A stretch of DNA of 49,964 nt from DAOUFU01 sp034429275 (GCA_034429275.1 DAOUFU010000262.1:1-49964); one strand, 5' to 3'. Counted from the first letter of the stretch, positions 35,338 to 45,057 are shown. Made by a program: numbers and translations. Notes: generated by a model from the sequence alone, not told the origin.

Positions 35338-35784
35338 CTAGCGTCTCTCATCCACTGCAAGATCGTGCCCGGCAGGAATACTCGATACTGCGCGCGCCTC
35401 AAAATAGTCGCGCTCGCTCATATACCCCAATATCCAGGCCTGGTACAAAACCTGCCGCATGGCAGACAGCATTCTATTGGCAGTGGAAGGCCGATAACGC
35501 CCGGCCAAAAACACCCGCACCGCTTCCGTGTGCTCATAACGCAGTGCCGCCCAATCTAGTTCAAACACACTCAGCCGCCCACCTGAAAGAAACGCCGCGA
35601 TCGTATCTAGTGATCGAAATACCGTACGCCGCGATCCTTCCGACAGACTCGCCAGGTAGATCACCGCCGGGTGATAGGTCAATGAGCGCGGCGTTGTCTG
35701 CGCCAAGCCAAGCGGGTCGAACGGTGAACCAGTTGCCTGTTCAGCATCATCGGGCATATCCCTGTCCTTGCACTCATCTGACAC
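35338..35784 (-). CDS. truncated tyrosine recombinase: N-terminal core-binding domain only
   Basis: A 148-residue protein whose residues 37-130 match the SAM-like core-binding domain of tyrosine recombinases (TYHPAVIYLASLSEGSRRTVFRSL, STANRMLSAMRQVLYQAWILG, the linker SSIPAGHDLAVDERR). It stops exactly where the catalytic domain should begin; no Arg-His-Arg-Tyr domain follows in any frame before rdgB. It may be the remnant of an integrase, or a DNA-binding protein derived from one. The N-terminal 30 residues are acidic and disordered. Convergent with rdgB, with 15 bases between them. Confidence 0.65.
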   Translation of the reverse strand: MSDECKDRDMPDDAEQATGSPFDPLGLAQTTPRSLTYHPAVIYLASLSEGSRRTVFRSLDTIAAFLSGGRLSVFELDWAALRYEHTEAVRVFLAGRYRPSTANRMLSAMRQVLYQAWILGYMSERDYFEARAVSSIPAGHDLAVDERR

Positions 35785-35939
35785 ACCAGCGCCATTCTAG
35801 CATAGTCCGCGTTTGCGCCATAACACACCGGTGATCCCAAACACACCGTTCGCCCTCAGCATTCACTTAGCGATAAGCGGACACTTCCGGTAAAATAGGC
35901 ACATGGATCATGGTGTAGTGGCGACGAGACCTACCGACT

Positions 35940-38900
35940 GTGGCTGGAGAAACGCACACGTTCTCACTCAAGTATTTTTACTACGGCTTGCTGGTGCAGG
36001 ATGGCAAACCCGTCGGGAACCAGCCGGGTGTCATCGCGAGCACACCCGGTTTGACGGAAGGCATCGTGCAGGAATGCCTGCGCATGGCTCCGCTGCCGCC
36101 GCCTTCGCTCCAGGAACGCACGCCCGAAATGCCAGGAGCATTAGGGCTGTTCCGTGCTGGGACAACCAGCTTTATCCTGGCCAAAGCCCAGTTCAACGAC
36201 GCGAACCTCCCGCAGATCATGTACGCGCTGCTCCCTGTGGATACGCTGCGCCTGATGGGAGGAAATCCTGTTGCACTCAGCACGTTTGCCAAGCGCTCCA
36301 TGCCTGCTTTTGCCACCCCAAGCGCCGATCTCGCGCCGCTGGTGATCAGTGATGTTGGGCCTCCCACCGATGATGAACTGAGCGAGGCGCTATATAGCCT
36401 CATCCTTGAATGCCGCGATTCATTTGATACCATCGAGCACATACTGGCGGGATTGGTTCAGGGGCAGCCGGTAGTCATTGTCAACAGCCCGGCAAATATT
36501 GACCGACGTCTGACCTTTTTGCAGGGTCTGTTGGCCTTGATTCCACAGCCGGCCCGTGTCAGCTTATCCTACGCCACGCACTACAACCCGGAACTCGTCA
36601 ATCCCGCTCAGATCAAATTCACCTCATCGCGGGTAATACCCGAAAATCATCTGGTCTACGATTGGGGCACAGGCGAACTGCTCACGGAGCCAAAAGCCGA
36701 CCCATACAGCCACTACATGGTCTCCCAGCTTCGGCTCGACCCTGCCCTGGCCATTGAGCAAACAGGACAGCTTGGCCGAGCGATGGTCTGGCGAGCGAGC
36801 CAGGAGGGTACGTTGAGCACGGCCCTGGCATGGGTTTCGCGTCGTGCCGCCGTCGACCAGGCTGTGCGCGAAAACCAGCCCGCCGACAGCGAAACGGTTG
36901 CCGCCATCTTGCGTGAAGACCCGACTCTGCCCGACGACGCTCGCCAGATGTACGCGCGCCACGTGCTGGCATTTGCCCTTGCTCTAAACGATTACCGCGC
37001 CGCTGATGTCATCCCAATTGCTGCCGCGCAGTATCCCGTAGTCGCCGACGCTGTGCGCGACCAGTTCCAGGCTGCGCTGAACAAGGGCCAGGCCTACCTG
37101 GTGTTCCAGATGATCGAGCACTGGATGCTCAACGTGAAACCGGCTTCACCCTTTCAATGGCAGTCGCTGCTCCATACGGCGGCACGCCAGCGGTTCATCG
37201 ATCAGGTCGCCAGCGGCAACTCGGCCCAGGCGATTCACATTCTGAACGAAATTCGAGCAGCTAATCCTGACCTGCATCTTCAAGATTCGCTCGGCCACCT
37301 GCTCGAAGCTGCCCTGCCCTATACGGTCTCCGACCCGGCACTGTCGCGCACTCTGTTTCTAACCGCCGTAGAGCACCTGTCAGCAGGTCAGTTCCAGCGG
37401 CTGGCCAGCAACGACCAGTTTGTTCTTCAACTTGCCCCCGAAGTTCGCAGGGCGATTCATCATCTCCAACACTCGGAGATTCCTGCCCCGCCCCACGTGC
37501 TGAGCCTTGCGGCCAATACGTTCGAGCCATCTTTGCGCAGCCTGGTATTTGCACGCCTGATCGAATGGGCCTCATTCCACCGCCGCGTGGATTTGATCGA
37601 CAGTTCAGCCCTTTCGGCGCTGTTGGTGCTGGTCGAAACTCCATACAATGCCCAATTCACCACCCTGGTGCATCAGGTTACACATGATCTGTCGGAAAGC
37701 GCCGCCCTGGTACAAAAGCTGGATACAGTCGGCCAGCGCATTCTGATCCAGCTTCTTATGCGCACAGGCCAGGTAGCACGAGCTGTTGGACTGCTGGAAT
37801 ACTGCCAGGACTCGCTGTACGGATTGGAACGTTCGTCCGAGTTTGCCCAACTGGCAGCCGAAGTGTTCCGTGCGCTCACCCTCCCCACGCCGGAGATCAC
37901 CGCCATCCTGGAATCCCTGGATGGCTCCAAAATTCGTCCCGATGCCCGCGTCCGCGTTTATCTGAGCGTGCTCGAAACCGGCCAGTGGGACGCCAGTCAT
38001 GAGTATTCCGCGCGGCGGTTAACCGGGGCACTGTTCACCGACTGCCAGCTCATCCGGCACATCGGTCTTACAAATGCGCTGCGCCTCCTCGATTTCTACT
38101 ACCGCCAGCGCAACCCGCTGGATGCGTTGCGGGTTGCCGCCGCCATGACTGACTTTCTGGCAGATAAACCTCAAGAAAGTGCCGACCTCATCGCGCGTAT
38201 GTGGCCGCTCATGAGCTGGAATGCCGAGACCACTGAGGCCGCCACCGAATTGCTGCGCCGTCACTTGCGGCGCGTCCCGGTGGAGATCGCGCCGCGCTTG
38301 ATCGACCATTTCGCCAAAACCATTGATCCTAAGATCGGCCCAACGCTGCGCGCCACAACCGTCATGCGTTTGATCCTGGGCGGCATGAGCATCGAGGACT
38401 GGGCCGAAGGCATCCGAATCACGGCGCAAATGTTGATCGACATCGCAGCAGTTTACCATTCGCAAAAGGAACTGCCCCCTAACCACCGCCTGCGCCGTGA
38501 TCTGGACACAATGACCGGCAGCCTGACGGATGAAGAACGCGCTGTTGTCGCTCAGAATATGGCCAACATCACCCGCCTGATCTACGACTTGGGCCGCACA
38601 CGCACGAACCGGCGCAGCCGCCCACCTGTTGAGGAACAGTTGGTATCGGGGCAGGCCAGTCCGCACAATGGCGTCGATCTACTCCGCCTCATCGGGGGAC
38701 ATTTCGCCGACCACCATCTGCTGCCGCTCGACCTGGGCCGCGAAGCCATGATGCATATTTTCGGCAATCGTTCGGCCTCGATGTTCCTGCAGGAAACCAC
38801 GACCATTAGTACCGTTCTCAATGGCCTGTATGCCGGCTTTTCAACCCAGGACCGGAATGATCCGCCGCTCCCGCCCGATGCCCTGACAGGCGAGTTGGAC

Positions 38901-39137
38901 AGCCTTTGGAATACCCTTTCTTTGTACAACCAGCGGCGGCTGCAAAAACAGATTGCCAAGGACTGCCAGCATCTGGCAGAAGTCATAAGCGTCATGGCTG
39001 ACCGGGGCGACGAAAAGCTTTTCTCGCACAAAGGACTGGGGCAGCAGCTTGAAACCGGCCAACGGCAGCCGCGCACCTCGCTCGAAGCGCTGCGTTGGAT
39101 CACCGGATATTTCGAGCGAAAACATGAACCAGGTTAA
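35940..39137 (+). CDS. large alpha-solenoid protein of unknown function
   Basis: A protein of 1065 residues starting at a GTG, because no ATG precedes the conserved-looking FSLKYFYYGLLV segment. The first 240 residues look like an alpha/beta domain (VIASTPGLTEGIVQECL, FILAKAQFNDANLPQIMYALL), which faintly recalls the N-terminal domain of bacterial GTPase-associated proteins; I could not confirm that. From about residue 250 to the end the protein is almost wholly helical, with short helix pairs of a repeat scaffold. No signal peptide, membrane helix or catalytic motif is visible. A TAAAAT box near 35891 may be its -10. The lipoprotein gene follows. Confidence 0.75.
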   Translation: MAGETHTFSLKYFYYGLLVQDGKPVGNQPGVIASTPGLTEGIVQECLRMAPLPPPSLQERTPEMPGALGLFRAGTTSFILAKAQFNDANLPQIMYALLPVDTLRLMGGNPVALSTFAKRSMPAFATPSADLAPLVISDVGPPTDDELSEALYSLILECRDSFDTIEHILAGLVQGQPVVIVNSPANIDRRLTFLQGLLALIPQPARVSLSYATHYNPELVNPAQIKFTSSRVIPENHLVYDWGTGELLTEPKADPYSHYMVSQLRLDPALAIEQTGQLGRAMVWRASQEGTLSTALAWVSRRAAVDQAVRENQPADSETVAAILREDPTLPDDARQMYARHVLAFALALNDYRAADVIPIAAAQYPVVADAVRDQFQAALNKGQAYLVFQMIEHWMLNVKPASPFQWQSLLHTAARQRFIDQVASGNSAQAIHILNEIRAANPDLHLQDSLGHLLEAALPYTVSDPALSRTLFLTAVEHLSAGQFQRLASNDQFVLQLAPEVRRAIHHLQHSEIPAPPHVLSLAANTFEPSLRSLVFARLIEWASFHRRVDLIDSSALSALLVLVETPYNAQFTTLVHQVTHDLSESAALVQKLDTVGQRILIQLLMRTGQVARAVGLLEYCQDSLYGLERSSEFAQLAAEVFRALTLPTPEITAILESLDGSKIRPDARVRVYLSVLETGQWDASHEYSARRLTGALFTDCQLIRHIGLTNALRLLDFYYRQRNPLDALRVAAAMTDFLADKPQESADLIARMWPLMSWNAETTEAATELLRRHLRRVPVEIAPRLIDHFAKTIDPKIGPTLRATTVMRLILGGMSIEDWAEGIRITAQMLIDIAAVYHSQKELPPNHRLRRDLDTMTGSLTDEERAVVAQNMANITRLIYDLGRTRTNRRSRPPVEEQLVSGQASPHNGVDLLRLIGGHFADHHLLPLDLGREAMMHIFGNRSASMFLQETTTISTVLNGLYAGFSTQDRNDPPLPPDALTGELDSLWNTLSLYNQRRLQKQIAKDCQHLAEVISVMADRGDEKLFSHKGLGQQLETGQRQPRTSLEALRWITGYFERKHEPG

Positions 39138-39165
39138 CTTTCTCAACACAAGCGTGCTATACCAC

Positions 39166-39207
39166 CGGGCCTGACGATCGTTTTCCGAGACGCCTGGCCC
39201 GTTTATC
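39166..39207 (+). terminator. possible terminator after the solenoid gene
   Basis: CGGGCC (39166-39171) pairs with GGCCCG (39196-39201), followed by TTTATCC. The loop is 24 bases, so the structure is weak. Confidence 0.35.
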
Positions 39208-39237
39208 CTGCCATGCTGCCGCCAGACGGAGATTTGC

Positions 39238-40569
39238 ATGAAGCTCCACCGGTTGACGACTCGCCTGTGCTGTGTTGTTTTTCTGCTGGCCCTTTCCGCC
39301 TGCGACACAGGGAGCAATTCACCGTCCCCCCAGAGCACCGGCGATGTTCCGACTGCAACAGCGCCCCCCACTCCGTCAGCTGAAATCCTGCAGGTGCGCA
39401 GCATAGCCACCGAGGGTACTCAACTGCGAGTTACCCTGCCCTCGATCAAGCTGCTCAATCATGACCCGCGCCAGGATGTCCAGCTGTTCCTGGTCCTGGC
39501 CGATCCCGCGGGAGTGTACACTTACCTGCTCAACCCGGCCAATCAACGCGGTGTCCGCTCTGGGCAGTTTGATCTGTCAGCCTACCCGGTTGACATCAGT
39601 GTGGCGAGCGCCACTGAACGTGTTGTCTTGTGGATTCTCGTGGTGCACAACATCCAATATCGCCCGGCGGAAATGTTCGGGCTTGATGCGCTTGCCGCCA
39701 GCCTGGCAATAGGGTTCCGCAACTGGATCGCTGAGGGAGACCCAACCGACGATCCGCTGGCCGCTATCGTGAGTGCCAGCAACGGTGCTCTCTACGATTG
39801 GTTCGCCAATATCAATGTCCTCGGCCAGGAACTAATCACCTTCCGCCCCGGCGACAATGGCGAATGGCCGGCAGGTTTGAACTCGCGGCAGTCAGCAGAT
39901 GCACAGCTGAACACCGTGTACGATGTCCAGATCATCCCCGGCGAGCAGACCGCTCTGCCGCCTACGCCCACTGTTTCCCCCGAACCTGAAGAACGCCTGA
40001 TCGTCAATGAGACATTCCCCGGCGGACGCAGCACACATAACTGGTTTGAAGGCCAGGATAACACTTACCGCAATCACCTGACCAACGGGGCGTATGAGAT
40101 TCAGCTCACTGCTATCGAGCAAGGCGAGTCTGGGTTGTCTTGGGGATCGATGGAGGGCGAACGCTTCCAGAACTACCGGCTCGAAGCTTCAGTCCGGTTA
40201 GTGGAAGAGGAAGTCATCGATGGGCGTTACGGCATCTGGTTCCACTACCAGGACGATTACAATTTCATCTACTTTGGTATCCGCAACACCGGAGAATATC
40301 GTGTCGCCATCATCCAGCGCAACAGCAACCGCATCGAAGTTCAAGATTGGACGCCGCACCAGGCCATCATTCCAGGCGCGGCGACAAATACGCTCAGCAT
40401 CCGCGCTGCTGCCGATGGAAACATCATCCTGGGAATTAACGGAAAAGAAGTAAAACGCTTCACCGACAGTACGTTCACCAGTGGATCGGTCGCTTTTTTC
40501 TGCTATGCCGGTAGTGTGCCCACCACTTGCCGCCTGGAACGCCTGCGAATCTGGGAACTTCCGAACTGA
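39238..40569 (+). CDS. lipoprotein with LamG-like C-terminal domain
   Basis: A 443-residue exported lipoprotein. The signal sequence ends in a lipobox LSAC (Cys at residue 22), followed by a disordered Pro/Thr/Ser linker. Residues 45-235 form an unassigned domain; a second Pro/Thr linker (LPPTPTVSPEPEE) leads to a C-terminal jelly-roll domain of the concanavalin/DUF1080 type (YGIWFHYQDDYNFIYFGI, NTLSIRAAADGNIILGINGKEV), often sugar-binding. It is anchored at the outer face of the cell membrane. Function unknown. Located 100 bases after the solenoid gene in the same direction. Confidence 0.75.
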   Translation: MKLHRLTTRLCCVVFLLALSACDTGSNSPSPQSTGDVPTATAPPTPSAEILQVRSIATEGTQLRVTLPSIKLLNHDPRQDVQLFLVLADPAGVYTYLLNPANQRGVRSGQFDLSAYPVDISVASATERVVLWILVVHNIQYRPAEMFGLDALAASLAIGFRNWIAEGDPTDDPLAAIVSASNGALYDWFANINVLGQELITFRPGDNGEWPAGLNSRQSADAQLNTVYDVQIIPGEQTALPPTPTVSPEPEERLIVNETFPGGRSTHNWFEGQDNTYRNHLTNGAYEIQLTAIEQGESGLSWGSMEGERFQNYRLEASVRLVEEEVIDGRYGIWFHYQDDYNFIYFGIRNTGEYRVAIIQRNSNRIEVQDWTPHQAIIPGAATNTLSIRAAADGNIILGINGKEVKRFTDSTFTSGSVAFFCYAGSVPTTCRLERLRIWELPN

Positions 40570-40599
40570 CGGTTCATCCGGCGACGTGAAAGACGCGCC

Positions 40600-42174
40600 C
40601 TAAACATCTCCCGATGTACTCAGCCGGTGTATGGTATCAAGTTCGTCGTGGCCGTCTTCACGCCCACGGCTGCGCACCATTTCCAGCAAAAAAGCTCCCT
40701 TTTCATGAATATCCTGCCGCTCCATGATGTACAGCAGCCCGACATACACTACCCCACCCAGCACGATCGATACCAGAAGCACAAGTATCGCGGGCAGATC
40801 GGAGGCTGAGCTGCGCCATGCCATCACAGCACCATACATTGCCGCTCCCGCAATGAACGGCCCACGGAATATCGTGATGAATGTTTTGAACGTAACCGGA
40901 AGAAAACGTGTCATCAACCCCAGCCGCAGAACCACCGAGGCACACACGGTGAGAAAATTAGCGAACGAAACCCAAACCGCTTCTCGCCAGTGATAGGCAA
41001 AAAACCAGATCAATGGAAAGCTGTACACCGCTTCAATCACCAGCAATTTGGTTGAAAGATCAGGCCGCCCGGTCGCCTTGAAGATGTCTCCAACACTCCA
41101 GGGCAAAGTGGCCATGACGCCCATCAAAGACAATACCTGCATCAGTCGGATGGCTGGTTCCCATTCTCGTCCAAAGACAATCACAACGAGTTCCGGCGCA
41201 ACCGCGACCATCCCCAGCCCCGCCGGCACAGTCACAAACGCCGTATACTTGGTTGTCGTCAAAAAACCTTGAGCGAGAAGGTCTGAATCATTCTTGATCT
41301 TGGAATAAGCTGGGAAAACGATGCTGGTCAATACAATGCTGAAATTAGCAATCACCATTTCAGGGATGCGCGCGGCGATGCTGTAATATCCCAGTTGAAT
41401 TTCACCCAGCAGCGTGCCGATCATCAACTGATCAGCCTGCTCCAGCGCGATTCCTAACACGTTCAGAGCCAAGATGTACACTCCGTAGCTGAGCAGTGAC
41501 CGCGCGCGGTCCGCGAAAAACAGCAGCCGGGGTCGCCAGTCAATGAGCATCCATTTCGCGACAGTGCGCACCGCTGCCCCGATGACATGGCTGACAACCA
41601 GGCTCCACACGCCGGCTCCGGCCAGGGCCAGCACAACTGCCACCACGCCCTTGATGATCGAGGAATACAGGGTAGGAAGATAACGCAGCCGGTGCCTGAG
41701 ATCCTTCTGCATCAACCCATCGTGGGTGTTGCCCAGTGCGTTGATGATGAAAGTCAGCGCCATCACACGCACCATCAACACCACCCGCGTATCATCGATG
41801 AAACGGGCAGCCAGCGGCGCAACCAACACAGCCAGCAAATACTGTGCCGCACCGATGAGCGCATTCATCCAAAACGCAGTGTCCGCCGTATCGCGCAGCC
41901 GGTCATCGTTGTAGATCATGGCATCTTTGACGCCAAAATCCTGCGTGGCCTCGATAAAGCTCAACATCAGCAGGGCCAGACCGATCAGACCAAAATCGGC
42001 GGGGACCAGGATACGCGCAAGGATCGCCGTGGTGACCAGCGTGATCAGGCGTCCGCTGAAAAACACCAGGTACGCCCAGGCCATCCCCTTGATTGTCCGT
42101 TGTGCCAGATTCACGCTGCTATCCCCATGAATGAACCGGACCATCGATGCAGCGAAATAACCCTGCTCAGCCAT
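40600..42174 (-). CDS. polysaccharide flippase (MOP/PST family)
   Basis: A 524-residue integral membrane protein with about 12-14 hydrophobic helices, of the Wzx/TuaB-like oligosaccharide flippase family. The N-terminal block TIKGMAWAYLVFFSGRLITL and FGLIGLALLMLSFIEATQDFG are typical. It should move lipid-linked sugars across the membrane for capsule or teichuronic-acid-like polymers. No glycosyltransferases surround it. The ATG at 42174 and one at 42144 are both possible. TACAAT at 42197-42192 may be the -10 box. It converges with the lipoprotein gene. Confidence 0.85.
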   Translation of the reverse strand: MAEQGYFAASMVRFIHGDSSVNLAQRTIKGMAWAYLVFFSGRLITLVTTAILARILVPADFGLIGLALLMLSFIEATQDFGVKDAMIYNDDRLRDTADTAFWMNALIGAAQYLLAVLVAPLAARFIDDTRVVLMVRVMALTFIINALGNTHDGLMQKDLRHRLRYLPTLYSSIIKGVVAVVLALAGAGVWSLVVSHVIGAAVRTVAKWMLIDWRPRLLFFADRARSLLSYGVYILALNVLGIALEQADQLMIGTLLGEIQLGYYSIAARIPEMVIANFSIVLTSIVFPAYSKIKNDSDLLAQGFLTTTKYTAFVTVPAGLGMVAVAPELVVIVFGREWEPAIRLMQVLSLMGVMATLPWSVGDIFKATGRPDLSTKLLVIEAVYSFPLIWFFAYHWREAVWVSFANFLTVCASVVLRLGLMTRFLPVTFKTFITIFRGPFIAGAAMYGAVMAWRSSASDLPAILVLLVSIVLGGVVYVGLLYIMERQDIHEKGAFLLEMVRSRGREDGHDELDTIHRLSTSGDV

Positions 42175-42266
42175 CGTCCAGATATTTGCTTATTGTAGGA
42201 GTAAACCGGGCTGCCAGCCACAAAGATTCTGTATAAATCTGCGGGGATTCGTTCGAATGAGACGCC

Positions 42267-43070
42267 TCAATAGTGCATCACAAGCGGCACAGACAGCAGC
42301 AGGGTCCCGGCGGTAATCTGGCAGAAGAAGCTGGCGGCTAACCCGTGTCGCCATTGCACATAGGAGTACAGGAAATTGAGCAGCACAACTGCTGTGCCAA
42401 AGACCGCCCCAACGACAGGGGTATCGCTCAAGCCCAGGCTGGGGAAAAACATCAACATCGACCATACGCTCGCAAGCACGGCCACAACCGGAATCGGGTG
42501 TGCGCGCTGCATCGCTCCGCGAAAGAACACCGACTCGGCAATGGGCATGACGAACACCGTTGCCTGGAATACCCAGGTACGCAGCAGCACGTTATCCCCA
42601 TCGCCATCCGCGAACAAGCGCGTTGAAGCCGTCGCCAATGTGTCCGCCCCGACCAACATCAACGCGCCGCCGGTCAGCAATCCCAGTCCGATCCCCCACA
42701 ACAGGTCACCAGGATCGGACACTTTGAGGCTGATCCCGCTGCCCAGCAATACGGCCAACCCACCCATCGCTGCCATGAAGGTCCACAGCACGACATATCG
42801 TGTATTGGCTTGCAGCGGTGTCAGGCCAATGCTGAGCGCGATGGCCAGGATATACCCAAACACCGGATCAAGGTCCTGCCGGCGGCTGCGCTGAATCCCT
42901 TCCGGCAGGTCGCCATCGCCCCAGTCGATGCCCTCCTCGTCCCGTACCGGGATCGCCTGCGGCAGGTGCCCAATCCGCAAGCGGCGACGGTCACGCGGCA
43001 CCATCGGGCGCGGCAGTTCTGTCCCGGCGTCATCATCCGCCGGATGCGGATCGGGCACAGAGTGATTCAC
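42267..43070 (-). CDS. CPBP-like membrane protein with degenerate active site
   Basis: A 267-residue protein with a charged N-terminal tail of about 68 residues and six or seven membrane helices. The segment MPIAESVFFRGAMQ corresponds to motif 1 of CPBP (CAAX protease/bacteriocin-processing) intramembrane proteases, but the second Glu of the EExxxR pair is Ser (E179-S180-x3-R184). A later WRHGLAASFF may be the His motif. Protease activity is therefore doubtful. The GTG start overlaps the stop of the threonine aldolase gene by 4 bases, with GAGGAG upstream, so the two are translationally coupled. Confidence 0.65.
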   Translation of the reverse strand: MNHSVPDPHPADDDAGTELPRPMVPRDRRRLRIGHLPQAIPVRDEEGIDWGDGDLPEGIQRSRRQDLDPVFGYILAIALSIGLTPLQANTRYVVLWTFMAAMGGLAVLLGSGISLKVSDPGDLLWGIGLGLLTGGALMLVGADTLATASTRLFADGDGDNVLLRTWVFQATVFVMPIAESVFFRGAMQRAHPIPVVAVLASVWSMLMFFPSLGLSDTPVVGAVFGTAVVLLNFLYSYVQWRHGLAASFFCQITAGTLLLSVPLVMHY

Positions 43071-44104
43071 GCCAGCTCCTCACGAAAGGCTTCGACCACC
43101 AGCCGAACATGCTCGGGTTTGATCCAGTAATGGGTCACAGCGCGGAATCCTCGCTCGCCTCCGGGAAGCATCAAAATGCCGCGAGTTTTCAGCCGCTCCA
43201 CCAATTGGGGGGCATTCAGCCGTGCCTCAGCACGCAGTGAGAAGAACACCATATTGGTCTGCACGCGGGATGGATCGCAGTTCACCATCGGGATCTGCGC
43301 CAACCCTTCCGCCAACGCGCGAGCAGTTGCGTGATCCTCCCCGAGTCGAAGAGTCATCTTTTCCAGCGCTATCAAGCCCGCTGCCGCCAACACGCCAACC
43401 TGGCGCATCCCGCCGCCCAGCATCTTGCGAGCACGCCGCGCCTCGTCAATGAATGCGCGCGACCCAACCAGCACCGACCCTACCGGCGCACATAATCCCT
43501 TGGAGAGACAGAAACTCACGCTGTCGGCGGCAGCGACTAACTCGGCCACGTCGCATCCAAGCGCTGTCGCCGCGTTAAAGATGCGCGCGCCATCAATATG
43601 CAGCGCCAGGCTGTTGGCCCGCGCGATCTCACCCACCGCATCAGTATAGGCCTTGGTGAGCACTAACCCACCCGCTGCATTTTGAGTATTCTCCAGCATG
43701 ATGAGCCGTGTGCGCGGAAAATGAACATTGGAGCCGCGCACGGCTGCGCGAATGGCATCCAGCGCCAGCGTGCCATCCGGCTGAACTGGTATGGTGTGGG
43801 GCTGCACACCCGCCAGTGCCGCCATGCCACCCGCCTCATACAGGAAGGTATGCGCGCGGTCGCCCAGAATCGCCTCGTCTCCGCGTCGGCAGTGGGTCAT
43901 CACTGCGATCAGGTTGCCCATCGTCCCACTGGCAACGAACAGACCGGCTTCTTTTCCCAGACGCTCCGCGCTGGCAGCCTCCAGCCGGATCACGGTAGGA
44001 TCGTCGCCAAGCACATCATCGCCCACTTCGGCTGCTGCCATCGCCTGGCGCATTTCCTCTGTTGGCCAGCTCACCGTATCACTGCGCAAATCAATCCACT
44101 TCAT
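43067..44104 (-). CDS. ltaE: low-specificity L-threonine aldolase
   Basis: A 345-residue fold-type I PLP enzyme that cleaves threonine or allo-threonine into glycine and acetaldehyde. The start IDLRSDTVSWPTEEMR, His 85 (DRAHTFLYE), Asp 171 (LHIDGARIFNA) and Schiff-base Lys 202 (CLSKGLCAPVGS) match the family. Length is normal. It overlaps the downstream CPBP-like gene. It is not adjacent to glycine-cleavage genes, so its role is probably general amino-acid turnover. Confidence 0.93.
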   Translation of the reverse strand: MKWIDLRSDTVSWPTEEMRQAMAAAEVGDDVLGDDPTVIRLEAASAERLGKEAGLFVASGTMGNLIAVMTHCRRGDEAILGDRAHTFLYEAGGMAALAGVQPHTIPVQPDGTLALDAIRAAVRGSNVHFPRTRLIMLENTQNAAGGLVLTKAYTDAVGEIARANSLALHIDGARIFNAATALGCDVAELVAAADSVSFCLSKGLCAPVGSVLVGSRAFIDEARRARKMLGGGMRQVGVLAAAGLIALEKMTLRLGEDHATARALAEGLAQIPMVNCDPSRVQTNMVFFSLRAEARLNAPQLVERLKTRGILMLPGGERGFRAVTHYWIKPEHVRLVVEAFREELA

Positions 44105-44150
44105 TCAAGCACCTGCTTCCTGATACACCGAAGATTCAGGCAGTGCCCCA

Positions 44151-44184
44151 TCAAAAATACGCCCGACGCGACAAACGCCGGGCG
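44151..44184 (-). terminator. Rho-independent terminator after the nitrilase-like gene
   Basis: CGCCCG (44160-44165) and CGGGCG (44179-44184) form the stem; on the minus strand TATTTTTGA follows. It lies 40 bases after the stop of the nitrilase-like gene. Confidence 0.82.
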
Positions 44185-44223
44185 ATCTCCAGTCATGCCG
44201 GGCGGGCCATCTGGCCCACAAAC

Positions 44224-45057
44224 TCAGTATTTCTTCACCAGCGCCCGATACACTGTAGGCTGACGCGCTTGCAGTGTCTGGAATTCTTCACGGCATTTGC
44301 GCACTTCGTCGAGGTCTATTCGCTCAACAGCGTACCCTTCGCGCGGTTCGCCACTTTCCGGGTCTTTTTCGCTCAACGAGGCGTACACTTTGCCGCGCGG
44401 ACCAACAATCATGCTTTCGCCGCCAAAGTTCAGCGTGACATCTTCACCCACGCGGTTCGATGCCGCGACAAACACCGCGTTCTCGAAAGCACGCGCCTTC
44501 ACATACGTGTTCCATTCATCCATCTGGGATTTTTCCCAGTTGGCCAGCACGCACAACAGCTCCGCCCCATCGAGGGTCAGTGACCGGGCTACTTCCGGGA
44601 AGGCCAGGTCCCAACCCAGCATCAGTCCGATCGCACCGATTTCGGTATCGAACACCGGAAGCCGGAAACCCTCGCGGAAAGCCATCCGCTCTTCGCCGCG
44701 CAGATGCGTTTTGTTATAGCTCCCCAGCATCTCGCCTTCTGGCCCCACAATGATCGCAGAATTGTAGAGCACGCTCTCAACCTTCTCTTTGGTCACCATA
44801 CCAAACACGATGTAGACCCCAAACTCCGCCGCGCGCTGTGCCATCAGGTTCACGGTCGGTCCAGGGATGCGCTGCGCCATTTCGGTGAAACGAACACCCA
44901 GCTCGTACCCACTGGTGACCAGCTCAGGGAAAATGATCAGGTCTACTTTCTGTTGGGAGGCAATCTTAGAGACAAAATCCGACATCTTGACGAGATTATC
45001 TTCAGATTCACCCAATACCGGTTTCATCTGAACGGTGGCAATCGTGATCTCACGCAT
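44224..45057 (-). CDS. nitrilase-superfamily protein lacking the catalytic cysteine
   Basis: A 277-residue carbon-nitrogen hydrolase fold protein. Two of the three catalytic residues are present: Glu 45 (IIFPELVTSGYE) and Lys 116 (SYNKTHLRGEE). The third, a Cys in the usual ICYD/ICWD motif, is replaced by Gly 148 in GLMLGWDLAFPEV. The codon is GGT, one base from TGT. All other family features, including AFENAVFVAASNRVG, are intact, so the fold is surely kept. It is either an inactive binding protein or the result of a recent mutation. AGGAG precedes the ATG. It lies downstream of the selenoprotein-like peroxiredoxin gene. Confidence 0.85.
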   Translation of the reverse strand: MREITIATVQMKPVLGESEDNLVKMSDFVSKIASQQKVDLIIFPELVTSGYELGVRFTEMAQRIPGPTVNLMAQRAAEFGVYIVFGMVTKEKVESVLYNSAIIVGPEGEMLGSYNKTHLRGEERMAFREGFRLPVFDTEIGAIGLMLGWDLAFPEVARSLTLDGAELLCVLANWEKSQMDEWNTYVKARAFENAVFVAASNRVGEDVTLNFGGESMIVGPRGKVYASLSEKDPESGEPREGYAVERIDLDEVRKCREEFQTLQARQPTVYRALVKKY

